A DNA stretch of 64,000 nt from the NCBI GenBank assembly GCA_002733705.1, contig NVWP01000004.1, positions 1 through 64,000 on the forward strand, given 5' to 3'. Positions 45,622 through 54,837 of this stretch are shown here, piece after piece (position 1 is the stretch's first letter; every line of letters starts with the position of its first letter). Both the position numbers and the translations under genes were made by a program. The notes beneath the pieces are model-generated. The model searched no databases. It was not told the origin of the DNA and was given only the letters and a program-made list of their open reading frames with translations. The stretch comes from Henriciella sp. (lineage in GTDB: Bacteria > Pseudomonadota > Alphaproteobacteria > Caulobacterales > Hyphomonadaceae).

Positions 45622-45653
45622 AAAGGGCGCTTCGGGTTCGAGGCGCCCTTTTT
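45622..45653 (+). terminator. Rho-independent terminator of rplM-rpsI
   Basis: A perfect 9-bp stem AAAGGGCGC / GCGCCCTTT with a 12-base loop merges into a T-rich tract, 25 bases after rpsI. Confidence 0.93.
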
Positions 45654-45684
45654 CTTTGCCTGCCGCCATGAAAGAATAGGCGTT

Positions 45685-46728
45685 ATGACAGACCATATCC
45701 TCAAAGCCGCCGTCCTCGGTGCCTCCGGCTATACGGGCGCAGAGACCGTCCGACTTCTTCGCAATCATCCGCGGGTGACCCCCGTCGCGGCGACCGGTAA
45801 CTCGCTCGCCGGAAAGACGCTGTCTGACATCTTTCCCCATCTTCGCGGCAAGTATGATCTCGACGTGATCAAGGCGGAAGACGTGAATTGGGACGACGTC
45901 GATGTCGCCTTTGGCTGCCTGCCGCACGGCACCAGCCAGGATCTGATCGAGACGCTGCCCTCTCATGTAAAGGTCGTGGACCTGTCGGCCGATTATCGCT
46001 TCCGCGATGCGAAAACCTATGCTGGCGCCTATGGCCGCGACCATCTCTCGCCGGAGCGAACGGCAAATGCCGTCTACGGGCTCAGCGAAATCTATGCAGA
46101 CCAGATGAAAGGCGCAGATCTCGTGGCCTGTCCCGGCTGCTATCCGACAGCCGTGCTCCTTGTCTTGCTGCCGTTGATGAACCCGCAGCTTCTCGACCCG
46201 GATGCCATCATTATTGATGCCAAGACTGGCGTGTCCGGGGCAGGGCGCGGCCTCAAGGAAGGCAATCTCTTCTGCGAGGCGGCCGAAGGGGTGCACGCCT
46301 ATGGAATCGGGACCCACCGGCACACGCCGGAGATCGAACAGGAGCTGCGTCTCAAGTCAGGCAACGACTCAATCGAGGTGACCTTCACCCCGCACCTCCT
46401 GCCGATGACGCGCGGTGAGCTCGTTACCTGTCATGTGCGCGGCGATGTCGATGCTATCCACGGCGCCCTTGAAGCCGCTTATGCGGACCAGCCCTTCGTG
46501 CATGTTCTGCCCCTGGGCTCTCCGCCGCCCGATACGCGGCATGTGCGCGGGACCAATGATTGCCGGATCGCCGTCTATCCGGACCGCGCTTCGGGCCGGG
46601 TGGTTATTCTCGGTGTCATCGACAATCTGGTCAAAGGCTCCAGCGGACAGGCCATCCAGAACCTCAACCTGATGATGGGCTGGGATCAGGCCTTGGGACT
46701 GGATGTGCTCTTGCCGGCTTTCCCCTGA
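45685..46728 (+). CDS. argC: N-acetyl-gamma-glutamyl-phosphate reductase
   Basis: A 347-residue NADPH enzyme of arginine synthesis. It has the Rossmann motif LGASGYTGAETVRLL and the catalytic cysteine C152 in ACPGCYPTAVLL, with the later LLPMTRGEL. Length matches the long (type 1) form. Its last 43 bases overlap the convergent phaC gene. The usual alphaproteobacterial location after rplM-rpsI is conserved. Confidence 0.97.
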   Translation: MTDHILKAAVLGASGYTGAETVRLLRNHPRVTPVAATGNSLAGKTLSDIFPHLRGKYDLDVIKAEDVNWDDVDVAFGCLPHGTSQDLIETLPSHVKVVDLSADYRFRDAKTYAGAYGRDHLSPERTANAVYGLSEIYADQMKGADLVACPGCYPTAVLLVLLPLMNPQLLDPDAIIIDAKTGVSGAGRGLKEGNLFCEAAEGVHAYGIGTHRHTPEIEQELRLKSGNDSIEVTFTPHLLPMTRGELVTCHVRGDVDAIHGALEAAYADQPFVHVLPLGSPPPDTRHVRGTNDCRIAVYPDRASGRVVILGVIDNLVKGSSGQAIQNLNLMMGWDQALGLDVLLPAFP

Positions 46729-48683
46729 GGCTTTGAGGACTTCGCCGAAGCCTTTTTCGCCGCAGAAGCGGCAGGTTTCTTCGGCGTCGTTTTCTTCCCT
46801 GGGGCCGGGGTTTTTGCGACCGGCTTACCTTCCGCGGTGGCTTTTGCCGGTTTCGAGGGGGTGGAATAGGTGTCGGCCGGCTTGGCGCCCTTGGCGATGT
46901 CCGACAGCCGCATCTTCACATATGTTCCCGGCGCATCGCCCAGGCCCTTATCCGGCACAGGCGCCGCGTCCTTGAGGTCGCCCGCCTTCGGCTCAAGCCA
47001 TCCCCACCAGCTTGGCCACCAGGACCCCTTTGTCTCCTTGGCGCCCGAGAGCCATTTCTCGGGCGTCTCGGCCAGGCCGTCCTTCGTCCAGTGCTGGTAT
47101 TTCTCCGCGCGCGGGTGATTGATCACGCCTGCGATATGTCCGGATCCCGCAAGGATGAAATTGACCTCGCCGCCATATTTCTTGGCGCCGCGATAGATGG
47201 AATGCCACGGGCAGATATGGTCTTCCCGGCTGGCCTGAATGGTGACGGGAATCTTGATATCGCCCATTGAGACCGGCGCGCCGAAAATCTCGAACCGGCC
47301 TTCGGAAAGCTCGTTCCTGCCATAGAGGTTTTTCAGATAGGTGAGATGAGTCCTGCCGGGGATATTTGTCTGGTCGGCATTCCAGAACAGAAGATCGAAC
47401 GGGCGCGGCTTCTTGCCCAGCATGTAATTGTCGACCACATAGCGCCAGACCAGATCGACCGGGCGAAGCCAGTTGAAAGTCTGTCCCATCATCTCGCCCG
47501 GCATGATGCCGTCATTCTGCTCGATGATCTCGTCGATACTGTCCAGCGACTCCGGGTCGGTGAACACCATGAGGTCACCGGCGTCAGAGAAATCGGACTG
47601 GGAGGCAAAGAACGTCGAGGAGGCGATACGGTCATCGCCTGTCTTCGCCATATGGGCGAGCGCTCCGGTCAGCAGCGTGCCGCCGATACAATAGCCGATC
47701 GTATTGGCCTTGTCGGCGCCAGTCTGGGCGAGGACTTCGTTGAGGGCGGCGAAGATACCCTGCTCGACATAATCGTCCCAGGTAAAGTTCCGGGTGACCT
47801 CGTCGGCCGACCGCCAGGACACGACGAAGACCGTAAGTCCCTTATCCACGAGCCAGCGGATCAGCGAGTTCTCCTCGCGAAGATCCATGATGTAATATTT
47901 ATTGATCCATGGCGGGAAGATGAGCAGCGGCCGCTCATGGACCTTTTCCGTGGACGGTTCGAACTGAAGGAGCTCGATGAGCTTGTTGCGGAAAACCACC
48001 TTGCCGGGTGCCGTGGCGATATTCTTGCCGATCTCGAAAGGCGACTCGTCGGACTGGCTGATCGACAGTCTGCCACCGCCCCTGGCGATATCGGCTCTGG
48101 CATTACGAAGGCCGTCTACCAGGCTCTGGCCACCCGTCTTCAGCATGGCGCGCAGCGCAGCAGGGTTGGTCGCGAAGAAATTCGTCGGAGACAGCGCATC
48201 GATGGTCTGGCGGGTATAGAACTGGGCCTTGCGCTTGTCCGAGGGACTGAGATCGGGGGCTGCCTCCAGCAGCGACATCATCCAGGTGGAATTAAGCTCA
48301 TAAGCCTTGCGCATGAACTCAAACGCCGGGTTGGACGACCATTCCGGGTCTGAGAACCGCTTGTCCTTGGCCTCGCTGATATTGCCGAGCGTGAAATCCT
48401 TCCAGAGGCTGATCCAGCCGCTCCAAAGTTCCAGATTGGCATTCAGAAGGGCCTGTGGGTTCGTGGCAAGCGACTGGCCGACCCGTCCATAGACACCGGT
48501 CACGTTGAACGGGTCGGGATTGCCGGCCAGCTCTTCGCCCGGCTGGCTGGTCGAGATCACCTCACTCAGCAGCGCCTGCGACTCCGCGGCAGCTTCGGCC
48601 AGCGCCTTGCCAATGGCATGCAGCTGCTCGGGCGATTGCTCGGCGAGGATCGCGTTCAAGGTGCGGTGTTCGGGTTCATTCAT
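46686..48683 (-). CDS. phaC: Class I poly(3-hydroxyalkanoate) synthase with a Lys/Ala/Pro-rich tail
   Basis: A 665-residue enzyme polymerising hydroxyacyl-CoA. The lipase-like box is GYCIGG with catalytic C332; catalytic Asp and His lie in SREDHICPWHS and GSGHIAGVINHP. Class I enzymes usually end near residue 600. Here about 57 extra residues (609-665) contain 15 lysines with many Ala and Pro and only one acidic residue, like histone-H1-type tails of granule proteins such as PhaF. No phaA, phaB or phasin gene is adjacent. Confidence 0.95.
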   Translation of the reverse strand: MNEPEHRTLNAILAEQSPEQLHAIGKALAEAAAESQALLSEVISTSQPGEELAGNPDPFNVTGVYGRVGQSLATNPQALLNANLELWSGWISLWKDFTLGNISEAKDKRFSDPEWSSNPAFEFMRKAYELNSTWMMSLLEAAPDLSPSDKRKAQFYTRQTIDALSPTNFFATNPAALRAMLKTGGQSLVDGLRNARADIARGGGRLSISQSDESPFEIGKNIATAPGKVVFRNKLIELLQFEPSTEKVHERPLLIFPPWINKYYIMDLREENSLIRWLVDKGLTVFVVSWRSADEVTRNFTWDDYVEQGIFAALNEVLAQTGADKANTIGYCIGGTLLTGALAHMAKTGDDRIASSTFFASQSDFSDAGDLMVFTDPESLDSIDEIIEQNDGIMPGEMMGQTFNWLRPVDLVWRYVVDNYMLGKKPRPFDLLFWNADQTNIPGRTHLTYLKNLYGRNELSEGRFEIFGAPVSMGDIKIPVTIQASREDHICPWHSIYRGAKKYGGEVNFILAGSGHIAGVINHPRAEKYQHWTKDGLAETPEKWLSGAKETKGSWWPSWWGWLEPKAGDLKDAAPVPDKGLGDAPGTYVKMRLSDIAKGAKPADTYSTPSKPAKATAEGKPVAKTPAPGKKTTPKKPAASAAKKASAKSSKPQGKAGKSTSSPKA

Positions 48684-48755
48684 GACTGTCGCTTTTCATC
48701 ACCCTCTATCGCCATTCTACACAAACCTAGTTAGGGAAGAAATGTTTCTGGAAGA

Positions 48756-49178
48756 ATGATGAGTTCTGATGTGTTGGCAAAAGCCTGGTCATTTGCGTTT
48801 GCGGTCCTCACGCTGGCTGGATGTATGTCCGGCGGGGCGGGCAAGGGTGCCGACGCGCCGCCTGAATGGTTCAAGGAAAGACGCGCAGAGCTGCGCCGTC
48901 AGGGCTTTCCTGAACTCGGCGAAGTGCGCAGTCAGATAGATCCGGCACGCAATCGCGCGGCGCTTGCGACGACCGCCAAGCAGAATGTGGGTCTGAAAAA
49001 GGCCCTCCTCAACGATCCGCGCGCGGAGCCGACTTATCTTACGCCGCAGGAGATCGCGGCATGGGGCGAGAAGATGCGAGCGGGAATCGAGGCGCGCAAT
49101 GTCGAGGCGGATTTCCTGACCGATCAGGAAGTCGCCTCCCTGCGCGCCAGGTTTGACAGACCGCGCGCGCGTCGTTGA
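48756..49178 (+). CDS. Small putative lipoprotein
   Basis: A 140-residue protein with a lipoprotein signal (lipobox LAGC, C23), then a charged, helical body (PPEWFKERRAELRRQGFPELGEV...). A second ATG directly follows the first. I recognise no family. It is divergent from phaC across 72 bases and its end lies 52 bases before the aminotransferase start. Confidence 0.75.
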   Translation: MMSSDVLAKAWSFAFAVLTLAGCMSGGAGKGADAPPEWFKERRAELRRQGFPELGEVRSQIDPARNRAALATTAKQNVGLKKALLNDPRAEPTYLTPQEIAAWGEKMRAGIEARNVEADFLTDQEVASLRARFDRPRARR

Positions 49179-49230
49179 GCCTAGAATAAGAGTTCAGTCC
49201 AGTGTCAATTTTCCCGTGTGGAGTTCGGTT

Positions 49231-50460
49231 ATGGCCGGAGAGTTTTACAAGATCAGGCGTTTGCCCCCCTATGTTTTTGAGCAGGTGAACCGGCGCAAGG
49301 CCGCGCTGCGGGCGGACGGCGCGGACATTATCGATCTCGGCATGGGCAATCCGGACCTGCCGACGCCCAAGCACATTGTGGACAAGCTTTGCGAAACGGC
49401 CCGCAAGCCGGACGTGAACGGCTATTCGGCCTCGCGCGGGATTGCCGGTCTGCGCCGGTCGCTGGTCAATTATTACAAGCGCCGATTTGACGTGACGCTC
49501 GACAAGGACCGGGAAGTCATCGTCACGCTGGGCTCAAAGGAAGGCTTTGCGAATCTGGCTCAGGCCATTTCAGCGCCGGGCGATGTCATCCTCGCGCCTG
49601 ACCCGTCCTATCCGCTTCATTCCTTCGGGTTTATCATTGCAGGCGCCTCCATCCGGGGTGTGCCGGCGCAGACGCCCGAACAGTACCTTGCCAATATCGA
49701 TCATGCGATCCGTTACAGCGTGCCGCCACCGACCGCGATGGTGCTTTGCTATCCATCAAACCCGACGGCGGAGACGGCTGATCTCGACTTCTATAAGGAA
49801 GCCGTCCGCATCGCGAAGAAGCACGATATCTGGATCCTGTCGGATCTTGCCTACAATGAGATCTATTTCGATGCCCCGCCGCCCTCCATCCTGCAGGTCG
49901 AGGGGGCACGCGATATCGCCATCGAGACGACGACGATGTCCAAGACCTATTCGATGGCTGGCTGGCGCATTGGTTTTGCCGCAGGCAATGAGCGTCTGAT
50001 TGCCGCGCTCGGCCGGGTGAAATCCTATCTCGACTATGGCGCCTATACCCCGATCCAGGTGGCTGCGACGGCTGCGCTGGACGGGCCGCAGGACTGTGTT
50101 GAAGACACCCGGCGTATCTATCGGGCAAGGCGCGATACGCTGATCGAGAGCTTTGGGCGTGCTGGATGGGATATGCCGGTTCCGTCTGCTTCCATGTTCT
50201 GCTGGGCACCCGTCCCGCCGCAGTGCAATGGCATGAGCAGTCTCGATTTCTCGTTGGCGCTCATCAATCAGGCTGGCGTCGCCGTTGCGCCGGGATCCGG
50301 CTTTGGCGAGCGCGGCGAAGGCTATGTGCGTATCGCGCTTGTGGAAAACGAGCAGCGCATTCGCCAGGCCGCGCGCAATATCAAGAGGTTTCTTCAAAAC
50401 CGCGAAGCTGATAGCAGGAGCGCTGGTGACGCCATGCAGGCAGGAGGAGCGGCAAATTGA
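49231..50460 (+). CDS. Class I/II PLP aminotransferase (AlaC / LL-diaminopimelate aminotransferase-like)
   Basis: A 409-residue fold-type I aminotransferase. It has DLGMGNPDLPTPKHIV near the start, YSASRGIAGLR, the NPT asparagine in YPSNPTAET, the PLP lysine K238 in TTMSKTYSMAGWRIGF, and the carboxylate-binding arginine near the end (YVRIALVEN). Such proteins upstream of hom are annotated either as AlaC-type alanine/pyruvate aminotransferases or as LL-DAP aminotransferase; I cannot choose. The start at 49231 follows GTGGAG. The hom start overlaps its stop. Confidence 0.92.
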   Translation: MAGEFYKIRRLPPYVFEQVNRRKAALRADGADIIDLGMGNPDLPTPKHIVDKLCETARKPDVNGYSASRGIAGLRRSLVNYYKRRFDVTLDKDREVIVTLGSKEGFANLAQAISAPGDVILAPDPSYPLHSFGFIIAGASIRGVPAQTPEQYLANIDHAIRYSVPPPTAMVLCYPSNPTAETADLDFYKEAVRIAKKHDIWILSDLAYNEIYFDAPPPSILQVEGARDIAIETTTMSKTYSMAGWRIGFAAGNERLIAALGRVKSYLDYGAYTPIQVAATAALDGPQDCVEDTRRIYRARRDTLIESFGRAGWDMPVPSASMFCWAPVPPQCNGMSSLDFSLALINQAGVAVAPGSGFGERGEGYVRIALVENEQRIRQAARNIKRFLQNREADSRSAGDAMQAGGAAN

Positions 50461-51743
50461 ATACGTTGAAACTCGGGATCGCAGGGCTCGGCAATGTCGG
50501 GTGCGGGCTGGTTGATCTGGTCCAGCGCCAGGAAAATCTTCGTCTGCCTGGCAAGGTTGAGATTGCCGGGGTGACAGCTCGTAACAAGAGCCAGAACCGC
50601 CCGGTCGATACCTCCTCCTATCGCTGGTTCGACGATGCCGCGCGTCTTGCTGAAGATGAGTCGGTCGATGTCTTTGTCGAGCTGATCGGTGGCTCCGATG
50701 GCCCCGCCAAGGTGGCTGTCGAAACGGCCATCAAGGCAGGCAAGTCCGTCGTGACCGCCAACAAGGCCCTGATCGCCATGCATGGTCAGGCGCTGGCAAA
50801 GCTTGCGCGCGACCACGGTGTTGACCTTCTGTTCGAAGCGGCTGTGGCGGGCGGTGTGCCGATCGTGCGTGTCCTTCGCGATTCGCTGGCCGGCGTGGAA
50901 ATCCAGCGCGTGACAGGTATTCTTAACGGCACCTGCAATTTCCTGCTGAGCGAGATGCTCGATACCGGCAAGCCGTATGAGACCGTTCTGGCCGAAGCCC
51001 AGCGCCTCGGCTTCGCCGAAGCCGACCCGACGCTCGACGTGTCGGGCATGGATGCCGCCCACAAGGCGGCCATCCTCGCGGCGATTGCCTTCTCGGCGGA
51101 TCTCGACTTTTCCAAAGTATCGGTCTCCGGTGTTGATGGGGTCGAACTCCTCGATCTCGACCTTGCCGACCGCCTGGGGCTTCGCATCAAGCTGATCGCG
51201 GAAGGCAAGTTGACGCCCGACGGCGTTGTGTGCCGCGTCGAGCCCTATGCACTGCCAAAGCACCACCCGCTGGCCCGCATCAATGGCAGCCTGAACACCG
51301 TCCGCGTGGAAGGCGAGCCGCTGGGCGCTGTGACCCTGACTGGGCCCGGCGCAGGGGCCGGACCGACCGCTAGTGCGGTGATGGGCGATGTCGCCAAGCT
51401 CTTCAATCCGATTGCGCGGCCGGCGTTCGGCCATGCCGATCACCATGAAATCCGCAAATTCGTTGTCGCCGAGCCTGAAGAGACCTCCGCCTATTTTCTG
51501 CGAATCAAGCTCATGGATAAGGCAGGCTCCCTTGCCGAACTGACCGAAGCGCTCGCTGACGCTGACGTTTCGATCGACAAGCTGCTACAGGATTCGGCAG
51601 ATGAGGAAGGGGCTGCGCCTATTGCGATCGTCACGCATATCTGTTCGCGCCGGGAAATCGGACGTGCACGAGAGCGCTTGCAGTCGCTGGAGTCCAATGT
51701 AGGAACACCGCAAATCATGGCGATTGAAGCGTCATCGGAGTAG
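50457..51743 (+). CDS. hom: Homoserine dehydrogenase
   Basis: A 428-residue enzyme reducing aspartate semialdehyde to homoserine. The NAD(P)-binding GIAGLGNVGCGLVD is followed by TANKALIAMHG and GILNGTCNFLLSEM (substrate site), and an ACT regulatory domain occupies about residues 350-425 (YFLRIKLMDKAGSLAEL), suggesting threonine feedback. A TTG start is supported by AGGAGGAGC at good spacing and by the overlap with the aminotransferase stop. thrC lies elsewhere in the window. Confidence 0.96.
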   Translation: MNTLKLGIAGLGNVGCGLVDLVQRQENLRLPGKVEIAGVTARNKSQNRPVDTSSYRWFDDAARLAEDESVDVFVELIGGSDGPAKVAVETAIKAGKSVVTANKALIAMHGQALAKLARDHGVDLLFEAAVAGGVPIVRVLRDSLAGVEIQRVTGILNGTCNFLLSEMLDTGKPYETVLAEAQRLGFAEADPTLDVSGMDAAHKAAILAAIAFSADLDFSKVSVSGVDGVELLDLDLADRLGLRIKLIAEGKLTPDGVVCRVEPYALPKHHPLARINGSLNTVRVEGEPLGAVTLTGPGAGAGPTASAVMGDVAKLFNPIARPAFGHADHHEIRKFVVAEPEETSAYFLRIKLMDKAGSLAELTEALADADVSIDKLLQDSADEEGAAPIAIVTHICSRREIGRARERLQSLESNVGTPQIMAIEASSE

Positions 51744-51775
51744 GGGGAGGCCCTCTGCGGCCGTGAGGAGTTAGA

Positions 51776-52732
51776 ATGAGCAACAGTATTCTCGTACCGC
51801 ATCTGGCCGATGCGATGGTTCGCGTCACCGAAGTCGCTGCTATCGCGGCACAGAAACTTGCTGGTCTCGGCGATGAGAAGGCCGCCGACCAGGCGGCCGT
51901 TGATGCCATGCGAACCGCGTTCAACTCGGTCGACTTCCAGGGCCGCATCGTGATCGGTGAGGGCGAGCGCGACGAAGCGCCCATGCTCTATATCGGTGAG
52001 GAGGTCGGCACGGGCCAGGGGCCTGAAATCGATATTGCGCTGGACCCGCTGGAAGGCACCACGCTCACGGCGAAAGCCATGGCGAACGCGCTGGCGGTTC
52101 TCGCCATCGCGCCGCGCGGGGGTCTGCTTCATGCGCCTGACACCTATATGGACAAGATCGCCATTGGCCCGGGCTATGAAAAAGGCGTCATCGATCTCGA
52201 TGAGAGTCCGGCCGACAATATCAAGGCGATGGCCAAGGCTTCGGGCCGCCCAGTCGAGTCGATGACGGTCTGCGTGCTTGATCGTCCGCGCCATGCCGAC
52301 ATCATTGAGAGCATCCGCAGCGCCGGTGCGCGGGTCAGCCTCATTTCCGACGGCGACGTGGCCGGTGTCATCAACACGACCAATCCGGACACCGGTATTG
52401 ACCTTTATATCGGCCAGGGCGGTGCCCCGGAGGGCGTGCTTGCTGCCGCGGCGCTCAAATGTGTGGGCGGACAGATGCAGGGCCGTCTTTTCTTCCGCAA
52501 TGATGATGAGCGTGCCCGCGCCAAACGTGTCGGCGTGACGGAACTCGACCGCAAATATGATCTCGATGAGCTTGCCAGCGGAGAGACGGTCTTCTGTGCG
52601 ACCGGTGTCACCAAGGGCGGCCTCGTTGATGGTGTTGTGGTCCGCCCCGGTGTCACAATAACCGACACCCTCGTCATGAGTTCGGCAGACGGCATGGTGC
52701 GGAAAATCCAGTCGCGCTACCGCACAGCCTAG
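51776..52732 (+). CDS. glpX: Class II fructose-1,6-bisphosphatase
   Basis: A 318-residue GlpX-type phosphatase of gluconeogenesis. The metal-binding DPLEGTTLTAKAM, the early VIGEGERDEAPMLYIGE and IGQGGAPEGVLAAAALKC are family motifs. GTGAGGAGTT precedes the start. It lies 32 bases after hom and 4 bases before recJ, so a four-gene operon with the aminotransferase is likely. Confidence 0.96.
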   Translation: MSNSILVPHLADAMVRVTEVAAIAAQKLAGLGDEKAADQAAVDAMRTAFNSVDFQGRIVIGEGERDEAPMLYIGEEVGTGQGPEIDIALDPLEGTTLTAKAMANALAVLAIAPRGGLLHAPDTYMDKIAIGPGYEKGVIDLDESPADNIKAMAKASGRPVESMTVCVLDRPRHADIIESIRSAGARVSLISDGDVAGVINTTNPDTGIDLYIGQGGAPEGVLAAAALKCVGGQMQGRLFFRNDDERARAKRVGVTELDRKYDLDELASGETVFCATGVTKGGLVDGVVVRPGVTITDTLVMSSADGMVRKIQSRYRTA

Positions 52733-52736
52733 GGCA

Positions 52737-54518
52737 ATGCCGGGCAGATATCTGTTTGATGTCAGTGAGTCTCTTGGTGGCCGGTTCTGGTCGCTGGCGG
52801 ACACGGATGAAAACAGCGTCCGCCAGCTCAGCCTGTCGCTCGGCACGCCTGACTTCATCTCACGGCTTCTGTCCCTTCGCGGCGTGAACGCTGAAGCGGC
52901 GCCGGGTTTTCTGTCGCCCAAACTGCGTGACTCCTTTCCCGATCCTTCGGCCTTTCAGGATATGGAGAAGGCCGCAGGGCTTGTTCTCGACGCGATTGCC
53001 GAGGGGCGGAAAGTTACGGTTTTCGCGGACTATGATGTTGACGGTGGAACCTCCTCTGCCTTGCTGGCCAGGTATTTCCGGGCCTGGGGCCGGGACCTCG
53101 GCCTTTATGTTCCCGACCGCCTGACCGAAGGTTATGGCCCCTCGCCGGCCGCCTTCCGTTATCTGAAAGAGCAGGGCGCTGACCTCGTTGTGACAGTGGA
53201 CTGCGGCGCAGCGGCGACCGAGGCGCTGGAAGAAGCCGGCCGGATCGGCCTGCCGGTCATCGTGATCGATCACCACCTCATGGGACATGAGTGGCCGGAG
53301 GTCGCGGCCCTCGTTAATCCGAACCGTCCCGATGACACGTCAGGCCATGGCCATCTGGCCGCCGCCGGTGTCGTCTATGTGATGCTGGCTGCCCTGAATG
53401 CAGAGGCGCGCCGGCGCGGTATCGCGCCCGCTAGCGGCTTGCCGAACATTCTTGACTGGCTCGATCTTTGTGCGCTGGGCACGCTTTGCGATATGTCGCC
53501 TCTGCGCGATGCGAACCGGGCCTTTGTCCACCAAGGGCTCAAGATCATGGCGCGGGACGGCAATCCGGGGCTTCGGGCGCTGGCGGATGTGGCCGGGATC
53601 GGCCGGGTCGAAAGCGTTTATCACGCCACTTTTGTGCTGGGTCCGCGGCTAAATGCGGGCGGCCGCGTTGGAGATCCCTGGCTTGCGGCAAAGCTGCTGG
53701 CGACCGATGACCGGGCTGAAGCCATAGAACTCGCTGAGCGGCTGCATGGCCTCAATGATGAGCGCAAGGCCGTCGAGGCGCACATACTGGAAATCGCAAC
53801 GGCGCAGGCAGAGCGCCAGCTGGAAGCCGATCCGAATCGGCATGTGCTCGTCGTCTCGGGTGAGGGCTGGCACCCCGGCGTGATCGGGATCGTGGCGGGG
53901 CGCATCAAAGACCGATTTCACAGGCCGAGCATCGTCATCGGGTGGGGCGATGAGCTGGGTCCTGTCGCCAAGGGGTCGGCGCGTTCGGTTCATGGCGTCA
54001 ATATAGGGGACGCCATTGCGGCGGCGGCGCGCGAAGGACATATCCTCTCCGGAGGTGGCCACGCGATGGCGGGCGGGCTTAGCCTCAAGCCGGAACAGAT
54101 CGCTGCTTTTTCAGCCTGGCTGAACGCCCATCTCAGCGAATTCGTGAACGAGCGCGATGCTGCGCGCGAGCTTCGTGTGGACGCGCTTCTCGATGCTGGG
54201 GCGGTGACGCCGGAAACATTTGATGAGATCGCCAAGATCGGACCCTTCGGCCAGGGCGCCCCAGAGCCTTATTTCGCGCTGACCGACATGCATGTCACCT
54301 ATACCCGCCCGATCGGGGCCAATCACCTGCGGGTGACGGCAGAAAGTTCGGGCGGCAGGGTCGAGGCGCTGAGCTGGCGCAGTGTCGGGACCCCTCTGGG
54401 CGACGCGCTGCAGGCACATGGGCGATTCCATCTGGTGGGCCGGCTTAAATGCGATGTCTGGAATGGGCGCCGCCGCGCGCAGTTTGAACTGGTCGATGCT
54501 GCCCCTGTCGCCGAGTAG
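52737..54518 (+). CDS. recJ: Single-stranded-DNA-specific exonuclease RecJ
   Basis: A 593-residue 5'-3' exonuclease of the DHH family. Motifs are FADYDVDGGTSSALL (I), VVTVDCGAAA (II), VIDHHLMGHEWP (DHH, III), LDLCALGTLCDM (IV), then the DHHA1 motif GGGHAMAGGLS and a C-terminal OB-like domain. It acts in recombination and mismatch repair. Last gene of the run from the aminotransferase. Confidence 0.96.
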   Translation: MPGRYLFDVSESLGGRFWSLADTDENSVRQLSLSLGTPDFISRLLSLRGVNAEAAPGFLSPKLRDSFPDPSAFQDMEKAAGLVLDAIAEGRKVTVFADYDVDGGTSSALLARYFRAWGRDLGLYVPDRLTEGYGPSPAAFRYLKEQGADLVVTVDCGAAATEALEEAGRIGLPVIVIDHHLMGHEWPEVAALVNPNRPDDTSGHGHLAAAGVVYVMLAALNAEARRRGIAPASGLPNILDWLDLCALGTLCDMSPLRDANRAFVHQGLKIMARDGNPGLRALADVAGIGRVESVYHATFVLGPRLNAGGRVGDPWLAAKLLATDDRAEAIELAERLHGLNDERKAVEAHILEIATAQAERQLEADPNRHVLVVSGEGWHPGVIGIVAGRIKDRFHRPSIVIGWGDELGPVAKGSARSVHGVNIGDAIAAAAREGHILSGGGHAMAGGLSLKPEQIAAFSAWLNAHLSEFVNERDAARELRVDALLDAGAVTPETFDEIAKIGPFGQGAPEPYFALTDMHVTYTRPIGANHLRVTAESSGGRVEALSWRSVGTPLGDALQAHGRFHLVGRLKCDVWNGRRRAQFELVDAAPVAE

Positions 54519-54520
54519 GA

Positions 54521-54548
54521 CAGGCGTCGCTGCAATTGCGAGCGCCTG
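54521..54548 (+). terminator. Possible terminator hairpin after recJ
   Basis: CAGGCG (54521-54526) pairs with CGCCTG (54543-54548), with an inner CGC/GCG pair. A T6 tract occurs only about 20 bases later, so this may be a Rho-dependent or weak site. Confidence 0.4.
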
Positions 54549-54616
54549 CAAGCCCAATATCTATCGGGGTTTTTTCGAGCCAACTGCAAAAAACCAGCTT
54601 GTGTTCACACACCCGC

Positions 54617-54645
54617 TTGCAAGCGGCGCGACTGGCAGCTATATC
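54617..54645 (+). promoter_or_regulatory. Putative promoter of tRNA-Glu
   Basis: TTGCAA (54617-54622), a 17-bp spacer and TATATC (54640-54645), ending 18 bases before the tRNA 5' end. Confidence 0.7.
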
Positions 54646-54663
54646 GCGCGTTCCAAACCGAGC

Positions 54664-54738
54664 GCTCCCTTCGTCTATCGGTTAGGACGCCAGGTTTTCA
54701 ACCTGGAAAGAGGGGTTCGATTCCCCTAGGGAGTGCCA
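54664..54738 (+). tRNA. tRNA-Glu (anticodon TTC)
   Basis: Acceptor GCTCCCT/AGGGAGT, anticodon arm CCAGG-TTTTCAA-CCTGG giving TTC, T-arm GAGGGGTTCGATTCCCCT and encoded CCA. Confidence 0.97.
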
Positions 54739-54837
54739 GTTTTTTCACAATTTCGCGTAAAACACGATTTGTTGTCCCCTTGAGGGATGACATTGCGAAT
54801 CACCGCTCGTACTATTCCCGAAGGGAATGGTGGGTAT

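Noticed and set aside
47346..48353. 335-codon plus-strand frame
   Set aside because: Entirely antisense to phaC, with His/Arg-rich composition typical of shadow frames in G+C-rich genes.
51491..52921. 476-codon minus-strand frame
   Set aside because: Antisense to hom, glpX and recJ, which all carry their family motifs.
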